A stretch of DNA of 64,000 nucleotides from Pseudorasbora parva (taxonomy: Eukaryota > Chordata > Actinopteri > Cypriniformes > Gobionidae): assembly GCF_024679245.1 (NCBI RefSeq), contig NC_090185.1, positions 24,371,426-24,435,425 of the forward strand, given 5' to 3'. This document shows, in pieces, positions 47,093 to 57,706 of this stretch. Position numbers and translations under genes: made by a program. Positions within the stretch are counted from its first letter, which is position 1, and each line of letters starts with the position of its first letter. The notes under the pieces were generated by a model. That model was not told the origin of the DNA. It worked only from the letters and a program-made list of their open reading frames with translations, and made no database searches.

Positions 47093-47831
47093 AGGGATAG
47101 TTCAACCAAAAATGAAAATTACTCCCAGGGCATCCAAGATATAGGTGACTTTGTTTCTTCAGTAGAACACAAATTAAGATTTTTAACTTTAACCATTGCC
47201 GTCTGTCAGTCATATAATGCATGTGAGTGATAACACGAGAGAATGAGAACTATGAGTAAAAAAAAAAAAAAAACTACACATACAAATCTATATTAAACCC
47301 GGCGGCTCGTGACGACACGTTGTTGTCTTAAGACAAGAAACGATGGGTTTGTGCGGGAATCTGAACAGTTTTTATACAATTATTTTACCTCGAATGCGAC
47401 CTTTGTACAACAGCCTTCTCAGCACGATGACATCCGGTGAGTGAGGTCAAAATGCACGATGTGGCGTAGAGATAAGCGTGAGAGATCACTTCCACCGCTT
47501 GTATTCGATTGAGATACGCCATATTGTGTATACTGACCTCACTCAATGGAAGTCATCACGCGGCAGGAAGGCTGTTAGACATAGTGGTGCACAAGAGGTA
47601 AAAAAATTATATGAATACTGTTCGGTTTCTTGCACAAATCGATCGTTTCATGTCTTAAGACGTCAATGTGTGATCACGAGCTGCAGGGTTTAATATGAAT
47701 TCATTTGTGAACGGTTGGAGTTAAAAAATCTTAATTTGTGTTCTACTGAAGAAACAAAGACACCTATATCTTGGATGCCCTGGGCATAAGCAGATAAATG
47801 TCAAATTACAATTTTTGGGTGAACTATCCCT
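47093..47831. mobile_element. TTAA-flanked foldback element
   Basis: Ends AGGGATAGTTCAACCAAAAA and TTTTTGGGTGAACTATCCCT are inverted and flanked by TTAA (47089-47092 and 47832-47835). Inner inverted blocks include GGCATCCAAGATATAGGTG / CACCTATATCTTGGATGCC and TTCTTCAGTAGAACACAAAT / ATTTGTGTTCTACTGAAGAA. The A14 run at about 47259 lies in the left arm. Non-coding. Confidence 0.9.
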
Positions 47832-47999
47832 TTAACATGCATATTGTTTGTCTTGTGGCAGTGTTATTGAAACGGTAAGTATTTTAATGATTAATGATCG
47901 GCACCCTTTACTTCCATTGCAAGTGTCTCATAGTAAACCAGGTTTTGTCTCAAAATTTATTTTTGTCCTATTCAATATTGTGCTGTCGACTGAACTTAA

Positions 48000-48369
48000 A
48001 GGGATAGTTCACCCAAAAAACGTTTTCGTCATAACTTACTCACCCTCATGTTGTTCCAAACCTCTATGAGTTTTCCTTCTGTTGAACACAAAAGAAGATA
48101 TTTTAAAGAATGTTGGTAAGCAGACAGTTGACGGTAACCATTGACTTCCATTGTAGGAATAAAAATACTATGGAAGTCAATGGGTGCCGTCAACTGTCTG
48201 CTTACCAACATTCTTTAAAATATCTTCTTTTGTGTTCAACAGAATAAAGAATATCATCTTTTGTGTTCAACAGAATAAAGAATATCATTTGTGTTCAACA
48301 GAAGAAAGAAACTCGTACAGGTTTGCAACTACATAAGGGTGAGTAAATGATTTTGGGTGAACGATCCCT
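48000..48369. mobile_element. TTAA-flanked foldback element with internal triplication
   Basis: Ends AGGGATAGTTCACCCAAAAA and TTTTGGGTGAACGATCCCT, flanked by TTAA (47996-47999, 48370-48373). The core palindrome is AAGCAGACAGTTGACGGTAA with its complement TGCCGTCAACTGTCTGCTTA. The right arm contains the word TGTGTTCAACAGAA three times between about 48228 and 48305, absent as repeats from the left arm. Confidence 0.9.
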
Positions 48370-48373
48370 TTAA

Positions 48374-49323
48374 TCTTTAAAGCAAGCTAGTATGGTTAGT
48401 ATTTACTGCTCAAAGATTGGTGTCATTGATCAGGATTTCTACAGACAAAGCCATTTATAAAGAGCCTATCACGATGCATCTACCAAGGGACTGAAAATTA
48501 TAGTGCTTGACTGTATTCATAGACATAATGTGTGTCTATTGCCTTCACAATTGCTGTGGCGCAGTCCATTTGAATGTGATACTACTGCTCCCTCTAGTGG
48601 TCATATGCAATCTCGACATTAGAGTGACCTTTTTCTTCACACACACATACAACTGTCAAAAAATGTAAGTGTTTATATAAGTTAGCAAGTACTATTAAGG
48701 GGGGAGGGGGGGAATCAAGACATTCACAACGACACCACCTCATCGTACATTCTTCCATCTAAACTGTTCCACAGAATATTAACCATAGACCTCCACAGTC
48801 TTCTTTAAAACACTCAATTTGTTAAATATAGTTTGTGTAATAAGTAAGAATAGCAAACTATTCAAAATGTTTTTGTCTAGTAATGAACTGTGAGAATATG
48901 TTAGTCTTACACACAGAGTACCATAATATGCATAATACTGTTAAGGCGTTTTCCTTCATGAAAAGCTAAGATACCGTTGTACAAATCAGGTTATTTTGAT
49001 AGAAAAGATTGCACACCTAAGCATTTCGAGTGATTACATTCTGTAGTGGCTCTAGGTTATGTGCTCATAGCACATGCTCAGTTTCATAAATATGAGTACA
49101 TGTAGAAGCAAATTGAGTTAGTGTATCCTCTGCTCAGCATTTGTTCAATCAAACGAGTCTGTTGTACCTTTTAAATCTCATTGTCTTTTGTAGGAAAGCA
49201 AATCCAAGTTTTGTAATCCTCCGAGAGCTGAAGAACAGTACATAATTACACGGGAATCGTGGCCAAACATCTTGGGAAATGACAAATTCCCGCTCTTTTG
49301 TGCTGACTCCTGTAGTGTCTCTT
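48374..49323. other. s1pr4 3' side, no polyadenylation signal assigned
   Basis: This lies downstream of the receptor stop codon on the - strand. I found no clean AATAAA on that strand in this interval; weaker variants are possible. Short G-run at 48699-48713. The 3' end of s1pr4 is therefore unknown. Confidence 0.35.
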
Positions 49324-50511
49324 TCAAAACTTCCCCAAAGAGGGAAGTGCGCCAGCTTTAACTAGCACCGCAGACAGTAGGTCACCTCGCCCTGAGGGGT
49401 GTGTGACTGCTGGAGGTGACGTGTCCCCATGGTGGGAGTTTGACGGGGTTGAAACTTTACTTCGCATCAGGGAGGACTTGGCCGCACCGCTACCTGCCCC
49501 GGCCATGCTTGATTTGCTGTTCTCCGCCGTTCCGATAACTATTCCTGGGATCGCCGCCCCTGCCACCGTTGGCGTGGAGTCCAGTGGCGTGTCGCAGCAG
49601 CACAGCACGCGTAAGAAAGCGGTCCGCATCTCACGGCTGGAAAACGTGTAGATGAGCGGGTTGAGGGCGGAGTTGACCACGGCCAGAGCGATGAACCAGT
49701 CCACCTTGTACAGAACCGGGCACCGCTCTGGACTGCATCCCACATCCAGCAGCAGTAGAAGAAAAAGAGGAGCCCAACAGGCCACAAAAACCCCCAGCAC
49801 TATAACCACCGTGCGTAACAGTGCGAGCGAGCGGTCCGTCGGGCGGGAGCTCACCCTACGGCCGCTGGACGTCACAAGCTGGTAGATGCGCACGTATAGC
49901 ACCACGATTGCGGCTAGCAGGGCCGTGAAGACGCTGATGCAGAAGGCTATGTAGCTTTTGTCGTACAGCGGTAGGACAGTGGAGCAGGTGTGGACTCGGC
50001 CCAAACAGTTCCAGCCGAGGATGGGCAAGGAGCTCAGCAGGACCGAGATGGCCCAGCAGGCTCCCAAGAGAGCTAGTAACCTCCCCCTCCCTGCGGTCTC
50101 ACACGGCCGCAAGCGAACCATCGTCATGTGGCGCTCGATCCCAATAGCGAGCAAGCTGAAGGTCGAAGCGCTAAGTGCCACGAACATGCTCCCCTCTCGC
50201 AGCAGCCACTGCCCAGGACTGAGAAAATACGTATTGCTGCCGGAGGTGAAGATGTTGACCACGTACGCCACTCCAGCCAACAGGTCCGAAAGCGCCAGGT
50301 TGCCTATAAGAAAGTACATGCGGCTGTGGAAACGCTTGTTGCGCCATAGTGCCAGCAGCACAGTGATGTTCTCCAACACGATCAGAGTGCAGACGCAAAT
50401 CAGAAAGGCTTTCTTGCACGTACTGTTGTCTTTTGGTCTTCCCCACTTGCCCGAGTGGTTGTAGTGGCTAACTATAATTTCATTCATTCCAGGCTCAAAT
50501 TCGTCACCCAT
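49324..50511 (-). CDS. s1pr4: Sphingosine-1-phosphate receptor (class A GPCR), S1PR4-like
   Basis: Intact 395-residue, single-exon seven-helix receptor for extracellular sphingosine 1-phosphate at the plasma membrane, signalling through heterotrimeric G proteins. The start is the ATG at 50511 (MGDEF); the four codons before it are open but begin with GTG. Visible features: N-glycosylation sites N18 (NHS) and N29 (NST); D76 in helix 2; the R105-E106 pair in WLLREG that in S1P receptors contacts the phosphate and amine of the ligand; ERH at 126-128 in place of DRY; WNCLG and CSTVLPLY in loop 2 (C169/C176); CWAP at 245; C259/C264 in loop 3; NPLIY at 284; and CCC at 304-306 as a likely palmitoylation site. 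S1PR4-like features are HYNHSG, ASTFSLL, TMVR and DWxxALAVxNS...SRE. CLGR and RSLALLRT are shared with S1PR5, so s1pr5 is the main alternative. Family is certain; paralogue is about 60%. Confidence 0.93.
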   Translation of the reverse strand: MGDEFEPGMNEIIVSHYNHSGKWGRPKDNSTCKKAFLICVCTLIVLENITVLLALWRNKRFHSRMYFLIGNLALSDLLAGVAYVVNIFTSGSNTYFLSPGQWLLREGSMFVALSASTFSLLAIGIERHMTMVRLRPCETAGRGRLLALLGACWAISVLLSSLPILGWNCLGRVHTCSTVLPLYDKSYIAFCISVFTALLAAIVVLYVRIYQLVTSSGRRVSSRPTDRSLALLRTVVIVLGVFVACWAPLFLLLLLDVGCSPERCPVLYKVDWFIALAVVNSALNPLIYTFSSREMRTAFLRVLCCCDTPLDSTPTVAGAAIPGIVIGTAENSKSSMAGAGSGAAKSSLMRSKVSTPSNSHHGDTSPPAVTHPSGRGDLLSAVLVKAGALPSLGKF

Positions 50512-50620
50512 TTTTTCACACACTCCCCACTCTTTTGAACAGCAGATGGCGTTTATGAGCAGCTTCCAGTGGGAAAGTTGGAGAAGGGATCCACCACTTC
50601 ACACATGATTCTTGTAGGAC
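50512..50620 (-). other. s1pr4: s1pr4 5' leader on the coding exon, with splice acceptor at 50621-50622
   Basis: On the - strand a T-rich tract ends in GTTATTAG at 50621, followed by 109 bases before the ATG. S1P receptor genes commonly have a non-coding first exon and an intronless coding exon, so a splice acceptor here is expected. The leader holds the upstream ORF listed separately. Confidence 0.5.
50553..50606 (-). other. 17-codon upstream ORF in the s1pr4 leader
   Basis: An ATG at 50606 opens an 18-codon frame, stop included (MCEVVDPFSNFPTGSCS), ending in TAA at 50553, 41 bases before the receptor start. It does not overlap the main ORF, so reinitiation is possible. A translation-dampening role is inference only. 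Confidence 0.45.
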
Positions 50621-51576
50621 CTAATAACAAAAACAAGGCAAAGAAAACATCATCTGACTTGACAACAGTTAGTAATGTGTGTAAATGTGGTTTAATATGG
50701 CTAAAGGAAACTATTTAAACAAACTTTTTGGTTGCTAAATTTAGCAAGTTCATTTGTTTTAGGTAGTTTAAGCAGTTTAACCAGCAAAAAGTTGTCCCAA
50801 ATTCTTCTAAAACAAGCCAAAAGACCAGTATGGGAGACCAACAAACCAGGCTAATTTATAAGGTTTTTTGTGTGTCTTTTTGTAAGAAAATATAGTAGTT
50901 TGACTTGTTTTATGTTTTTGTTATGTTAAATTGATGTTTATCTCACAGTTATGAAGGATACATTAAAGTTTAACGTTAGAGCTTTTCAGACGTCTGGTCT
51001 GTGTACTAATGCCTATAAGGTCCTTTTTAAATACATCATCCATCTATCTGTCTGTCTGTCTATCTATCTCTCTTTATCTTATATTAGGCTATATTATATT
51101 TATCAGTGAAACTAAAGTGAATCAGTGATACTAAAAGTATGCGTTCTTGTTAACTTGAACTTGTCACCACAGAATTATTTTTAAGTTAACGTCAGGCATG
51201 TAGACACAAAGTTTATTTTACAATCAGCTTGAAATTATACATTTAAGCTTACTTTGTATAATATTCGGTGTGGTCGTTTGTTTATTTTTTGTCATCATAG
51301 GCTATTCTGTGTATTTTTAAAGCATTGCTACATTTAGCCTGTACGCTATTTTACCAAAATACAAAAAATAGATGGTAGCAATAATTTTCAAAATGGCATA
51401 ACGTTATTCGTTCGGTGATGGTAGCCTATTCATTGTTTCAGTAAACAAAAAGATTATTATTCAAATTTAATTTAATGAGTTTGCAGTGTTCTGAAGCTTA
51501 AGAAATCAATAACGTTCTGTATAAATGTGTAACTATTACAATGCCAAAAAGACTTAGAAACTTACCAGTTATTTAC
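50621..51576 (-). other. s1pr4: Putative 5' UTR intron of s1pr4
   Basis: Two good donors face the acceptor at 50621: CTCAG|GTAAAT (GT at 51576-51575) and AACTG|GTAAGT (GT at 51565-51564). Either would leave a non-coding first exon to their right. The interval has a short mixed TCTG/TCTA tract near 51042-51072 and no coding sequence that I recognise. Confidence 0.35.
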
Positions 51577-52984
51577 CTGAGAGCACCTACATCGTGGGTT
51601 ACTGCTGGTTAATAAAATAATATTTTATGGAGATGAAAGCCTTCCAAATGCAGGCTCAACGATCAGACGTGTGGAATTATTAGTCCTTGAAGCAATGTAT
51701 CCGCTTTTCCCAATTCGCAACGCTTTGAATCTGTATTTTTAACTATATCCAGGTTTTTTTGGACCCCAAATAGAAGTGCTGACAGATTATTAATGGAAAA
51801 TAATTCACCTGCGAGTTCTATTCCTAAACTCAAACTCGCCTTTCCACAACATTCCCTCTCATTCTGGGCGGGAACTCAACAACACTTCGGGTTTTTTTTC
51901 CTCCAGGCAGCGAATGGACGTTCCGTCGTGTGTGTTTGGATAGCTCAGAATTTGAGTTTGTTTGGAAAGGGCGCGCGCTAATATCAGACAGTGATGATGA
52001 AACGCGCACGTGTGCGAGCATCCTCTGATTGTGGTTTTATTTTGACGCCTGTCATTACACTGGCATCCCACGAACTGAGGGAAATTACTGGGTTAAGTCA
52101 CGCAGAATGACATAACCCCGTACAAGTCATCGTAATGATGACCTATGACACCTGACTTGAGCGTAAAGGAGTATTTTACACGACATTTAAGCTTGAGAGA
52201 GGCGTTACCAGGGTTTCTCATTGAAATGTACACGCAGCAGACTATTCTGATGATTTAGCCAATGAAATGAAATTGAAACTAGTTGATATTGTATTAAAGA
52301 ACAGAACTTTTCTGTTAATGTAAAAAAAACAGGTATCGGCATTCACATCATGTTACAAATTTCTTTGCTAGTCATTTTTATATAGGCTAATTACAAATAG
52401 TGGGGACTCGAGGATCATGCGAGTCTGTGATTAGGCTATATATTCCAAGTCTTCTCAATCATAATTAGGCCTTTTATATTGCACTACACGATTTGTGAAT
52501 AATTTTTTGGAGTTGGAGTCAGACCTTAATGAATCGTCTGATCCAGTTCACAAAACCGGACAGAATTATTAATTAATTAATACCTATGCTACCACTGTAA
52601 ACCATAACACTCAAAATAATTCAGTTTGAGTAGAGCCAATTCAAATTTAACTGAGTATTTTGAACTTTTTTACTTTTAAGTTCTCTCAACTGACACATTT
52701 TAAGTAATTTTAATTATTTCATTGTTTTGAATTTAATGAACTTGTTTCTTTTAATTTAGACTAACTTAAATTTAACCAAAACTGGGCTGGGATTCCTACT
52801 TCCCTTCATGCGTTGCCATGACACTCAAAGGGGACAGTAAATGCCAGAATTCAGCGTTATACAATGCTTATTGTGCAAGATTAAGTGGGAGATTTAGTAG
52901 TGTTCATGATTTTGTTATGCTAGTGTCTGTTATGTTAAAAGTTAGTCACGTTTCCACTACAAAAAAATTGAGATTACATAATAT
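51577..52984. other. Upstream region of s1pr4; candidate promoter area, not resolved
   Basis: 51840-52020 is more GC-rich than its surroundings, with several CG dinucleotides, and sits a few hundred bases upstream of the putative 5' UTR donor on the - strand. No TATA box or defined start site can be assigned. 52590-52790 contains decayed CACTGTAAA-type repeat sequence. Confidence 0.25.
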
Positions 52985-52989
52985 TTTTA

Positions 52990-53180
52990 AGTTAAAAGTG
53001 CACTGTGTAACTTTTATTGGCATCTGCTCATCCCTCCCTTTCGAAGCACATAGAGAAGCTACGGTGGCCGACACAGGACAAAGATGTTGTCGTCTGAGAC
53101 AGCAGACAGTGCCTAGCGCTCTGTAGAGCAGTTTGTCCGTTTAGGGCTACTGTAGTGGTGCAAAATGGTGACCGACCACT
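52990..53180. repeat. Dispersed repeat fragment
   Basis: AAAAGTGCACTGTGTAAC, then CGAAGCACATAGAGAAGCTA, CGGTGGCCGACACAGGAC and AAAATGGTGACCGACCACTA form a recognisable piece of a common fish repeat. Its right half is missing. Confidence 0.55.
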
Positions 53181-53375
53181 AAGGGGCCCGCTATATATGA
53201 TATCCCCGATATATATTGATTCAGTCATCGTACCTTAATGATAATTTGATTGTGTCCTTTTTGAAGTTTGAAACCAACTTCAGTCCATGTTAATTTTAAT
53301 TACATGTGAAACCCTTTTGTGTTCCACTACTTGAATAAAAAATGTCATGAAGGTAAGAAAATGACAACATTTCTG

Positions 53376-53766
53376 CACTGTAAAAAATTATTTAGAAAAA
53401 AAGTTACCTGGTTGCCATTGAAAGTTCATTGAAATTACAATTTTTAGTTAATACAATGAACATTTTTTGAGATTCGACAACCTTTATTAAAATATTATTA
53501 AAAGATTTTGTAAGCATATTGGGTAATTGTGAGTGTTTTATTTCTGATGATGCAGTGAAACATGCCAAATAGTGCTATTTTCATGATTTATCTTTTTTTT
53601 TATGTAGTTCAGATACAATAATATTTTGAGTTTCTATTTATTAAACTAATTTCCTTCATTGTATCAACTCAAAGTTTTAATTTCAATAAACTCACAATTT
53701 TAAGGCAACCAGGTTACTTATTTTTTAAGTTAAACCAACAAAAACCAACCAACATTTTTTACAGTG
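53376..53766 (+). repeat. CACTGTAAAAA MITE, copy 1
   Basis: The 391-bp element begins CACTGTAAAAAATTATTTAG and ends CCAACATTTTTTACAGTG. Inside are GTTACCTGGTTGCC and GGCAACCAGGTTACTTA near opposite ends, also inverted. It matches the inverse of 55042-55436 over its full length, with scattered substitutions. Confidence 0.88.
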
Positions 53767-54389
53767 TGGGTGAACTATTTCTTTAATAGGGCATCTAAAA
53801 TAACCTAAAGTACGTGACAGATTGTTTTTGTTGTTTTTTTGTCTGACCCGCTTCGTTTTGATAATTCCACAGATGACAAGCCAAGGCCCAAAACATTTCC
53901 ACTCACAACATCTCATATCCATTCTTTGATCAAACATTGTTTTTCATGGTAAAATGGGAAAAGACATTTTTTCCTTCCCCTTCGGGGCGACAGGTCATCA
54001 CTCTCCCAGACCCTCGAACCGCTCAAGACACACATGAAACGCACACACAAAAAAAAAAATCTGCCTGTTTCATATGTGACACAGTTGGCCTAAAATTAGA
54101 CCTTGGCTCTAAATAGCCATACATTCTTCACAATGATTAATAAATATCAAAGCTTCTTCTAACTTAAGTGTTACGGTGCACAAACCAGACTTCACATTCT
54201 CAAAGTATTCCCAGAGGACGGTCTCCAATCTAGCGTTCAGCTTGGAGATGGTGCATGGGCAAAGGAATGTTTGGGGAGGGGCTGCGTGGACCACTATCAG
54301 GTTTTCTTGGTTCTGATCTCCCACACTTCACTCAGTCCAATCAGATGGAAGATCTCAAGTTGAGTGAAGGAAATGTGGGGGATACATGG
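53767..54389. other. Intergenic, nothing recognised
   Basis: No gene or clear element before the next MITE. Confidence 0.3.
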
Positions 54390-54600
54390 TTACACTCTTT
54401 CAAAAAGGTTCTAAAATGCTGTTTTCACCGTAGAAGAACCATTTTTGGTTCCCTAAAGAAACTTTCATGAGTTTTTAATAAATAAAACAAATCTAAAGAA
54501 CCTTTTTCCACTATAAAGAACATTTTGTGTAATGGAAAGGTTTCATGGATGTTAAAGGTTCTTTATGGAACCATATGCCAATAAAGAATTTAGGGCCATT
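54390..54600. repeat. MITE with AGAACC/GGTTCT words
   Basis: ACACTCTTTCAAAAAGGTTC, AGAAGAACCATTTTTGGTTC and TTAAAGGTTCTTTATGGAAC are typical of a short dispersed fish MITE. Boundaries are approximate. Confidence 0.6.
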
Positions 54601-55041
54601 TTTATGGCTATGTCCACATTAATGTGGACAAATGAAAAAGGCACTTTCATTTGGAAACTAGCATCTTAAGTGTTTTCCAAAAGTTGCTCGTCCACACTGA
54701 AACATCTGAAAACACTTAAATTTTACTTCACCAGGGTGAAACATAATAAAAGCTCACTGAGACGATACAGAGAGAAGAAGTATAATAATAAAGTTTTCAC
54801 ACCAGTCTTCTGGCACAATCATTTTCTTAGCAAAATATCCCACCACTTAATAGTGCGTCCAGAATGCAATTAAAATACCTGTTCCCTTTATGGCCCAATT
54901 TTCATGGTTTGCCGCAGGACAGCAATTGATAGTAAAGTTTCATTTCACTAATATTTTTAGGAATGTGATGAGCAGTGTTGGGGAAAGTTACTATTAAAGG
55001 TAATGCATTACAATATTGCATAACTTCCTAAAAAGTAACTA

Positions 55042-55436
55042 CACTGTAAAAAAAATTGGTTGGTTTTTGTAGGTTTAACTTAAAAAAGTAAGTAACCTGG
55101 TTGCCTTAAAATTGTGAGTTTATTGAAATTAAAAATTTGAGTTGATACAATGAAGGAAATTTGTTTAATAAATAAAAACTCAAAATATTACTGTATCTGA
55201 ACCACATCAAAAATGTGATAAATCATGAAAATAGCACTATTTGGCATGTTTCACTGCATCATCAGAAATGAAACACACACAATTACCCAATATGCTTTCA
55301 AAATTGTTTAATAATATTTTAATAAAGTTGACGAATCTCAAAAAATGTTCATTGTATTAACTCAAGATTTTAATTTCAATGAACTCAAAATTTTAAGGCA
55401 ACCAGGTAACTTTTTTTCTAAATAATTTTTACAGTG
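55042..55436 (-). repeat. CACTGTAAAAA MITE, copy 2 (inverted)
   Basis: Begins CACTGTAAAAAAAATTGGTT and ends TAATTTTTACAGTG. It is the reverse-complement counterpart of 53376-53766, about 395 bp. It lies inside the left part of the hAT-like element. Confidence 0.88.
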
Positions 55437-56588
55437 CACTGCATTACTAAATTTCTTGTCTGGGCTTGCTTGTCTGCTTTTAATAACAACGGCAGCAAAA
55501 AATGTAGAATTCTGGAAAATGTAAAGGCCTTTACCACCAAACGTAAAATGAATTAAGGCCAAAGAATACTTTGCTTTTTACGCGTATGCGAAGGTTATTT
55601 ATTTATTTTTATTTTTACAGTGTTTACATGGGTTGTACACCCCACGAAACTGAAAACGTGCCAGACTGAACACGCGCTGTGAATGTATGCAGCAAGGGCG
55701 GTCGTGTTTACCTCAGGAGAGCTTCATGACGTTAAATGTAATCTGACTCCTGCAGCGTTTGTGCCGTGACACTCGCGCGGCGACTCACTCGTTATATTGA
55801 ACAGACACGTTCAGTTTTTAACTGTAGTGTCTTTTCTCTAACTGAACTGATTTTATGAAAATGAACGCAGTGGGAAAGTGATCCAGTCACAGTGATTCAG
55901 TAGCGGTGGCTTTGGGAATGGCCTTGTAGGGCAGCGAAGCATTCTGGGAATTGTAGTCTTTCATCCCCATGAGACAAAAATACATTTTCTGTCTTTTCTC
56001 AGTCTAGAAAGCACCAAATTCAAAAATAATTTCACATTTCTACTACATTAATGACCCAGTTTAAATACAGATTCATCTTCCCAGCGCTGAAGTACTCCTT
56101 TAAGCGTCAGGTGACGGAAATGCAAATTCACACTTACAGAACAAACCTTTCAGCTGTGCTGCCATTCAAGATCGCAGAGAACAAAATTCAACTCTTCAGC
56201 AATAAAAATACATTAAAAAAATGTATTTTTTTGCTTATTAATATGGTTGAATTGGATTATTGAAGGTCAGCAGCAAAGACACTGGATAATAGAATTAGAG
56301 AGAGAGGGTAATAATACAGTTAGATATAGTTATAACAGATGATAGAGAGTACAATTGCAGGTTATTGCAGGTTTGCGTAATACACAGCATTTGCATTTCA
56401 CTTTTTATTCATATTGGGGAATACTTAATCTATTTTTGTGCTAGTGAGATGAGTAAATGCCTGCTGACATTTAGTCTAAAACTACAATTACCATCATGTT
56501 TACACGCAACGCTGTTGCAACACTGCCACTGCCTTCACGTGCAAAGAATTATCGTAAATTGAGGTTCCTGTTTAAAAATTGACCATGC

Positions 56589-57304
56589 CAGGCTGCATTT
56601 ACACTGCAGGTCTTGATGCACAATTCCTTGATGCACAATTTGGTGACTATATCCGATTTTTTTGACGACCCGCTTACATCATCTTTTCAAAAGCGACCCG
56701 TATCCGATATTTGCATTTACACTGTACACTGGCAAAACAGCCCAAGACGTAACCAGTGAAAGGAAGTAAAACAGCACGATATGCAATGGACGCAGACAAA
56801 ATGATTGTACAATGTTTTGCTGTCTGCACTGTTCCACACATCTTTAAAGTCGGCAAAACATTTCTCTCTTAAGACGGAGAAAAAGAGGAGAGCCCTTGAC
56901 GGGGTTGCCAGGTTTTCACAACAAAACCTATCCAATTGCAACTCAAAACTGTGTTAAAGTAGTCCAATTCCGCATGAAAATCGCAGACTTGGCAACAATG
57001 GATCGCAGTTTGTGTCCGCCTGAGTTGACGTCATTCGCCTCCGTCCTTTTTTCAATTACGTACGACTCGCATTTACTGGGGGATATCCGATTTGACCACT
57101 TACATGGCAGACGCTAATGCACGCATCCGAATCATATCGGATTTATTACCACATATGAGTGAGGCCTGAATCCGATCTGAGGATATCGGAATTCATGCGT
57201 TTTTTTTTACTGCTTACACGTTCACATGTCATATCCGATCTGTGCCACATGAGAGGAAAAAATTGGAATTGGGTCACTTGAACCATGCAGTGTAAATGGG
57301 GCCT
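56589..57304. repeat. Foldback element with CATTTACACTGCA ends
   Basis: Left GCTGCATTTACACTGCAGGT and right ACCATGCAGTGTAAATGGGG are inverted. Internal ATCCGAT-type words recur in both arms (GTATCCGATATTTGCA, CATATCCGATCTGTGCC). It lies inside the hAT-like element and directly abuts the next MITE. Confidence 0.75.
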
Positions 57305-57307
57305 TAA

Positions 57308-57706
57308 AGGGTTAGTTCACCCAAAAACAAAAATTCACCCTAATGTCGTTCCACACCCGTAAGACCTCCGTTCATCTTCAGAACAAAGTTTAAGATTTTT
57401 TATATTTAGTCCGACAGCGTATCTAAGTGTAGGCCCACTATATTGTCCATGTCCAGAAAGGGAATAAAAACATCATCAAAGTAGTCCATATGTGACATCA
57501 GTTAGATCATTAGAATCTCTTGAAGCATCAAAAATACATTTTGGTCCAAAAATCTCAAAAACTACGACTTTATTCAGCATTGTCTTCTCTTCCGCGTTTG
57601 TTTTCAAACCTCAAATAAAGATTCAAACGGCCATGAATCAGTGAATCGATCAATGATTTGGATCGCCAATGTCACGTGATTTTAGCAGTTTGAGGGAACT
57701 AACCCT
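57308..57706. mobile_element. TTAA-flanked foldback, shortened copy
   Basis: Ends AGGGTTAGTTCACCCAAAAA and GGGAACTAACCCT, flanked by TTAA (57304-57307, 57707-57710). The left arm follows 27407-28188 closely (CGTTCCACACCCGTAAGACC; TTCAAACCTCAAATAAAGAT; GAATCGATCAATGATT), but most of the right arm is deleted. Confidence 0.88.
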
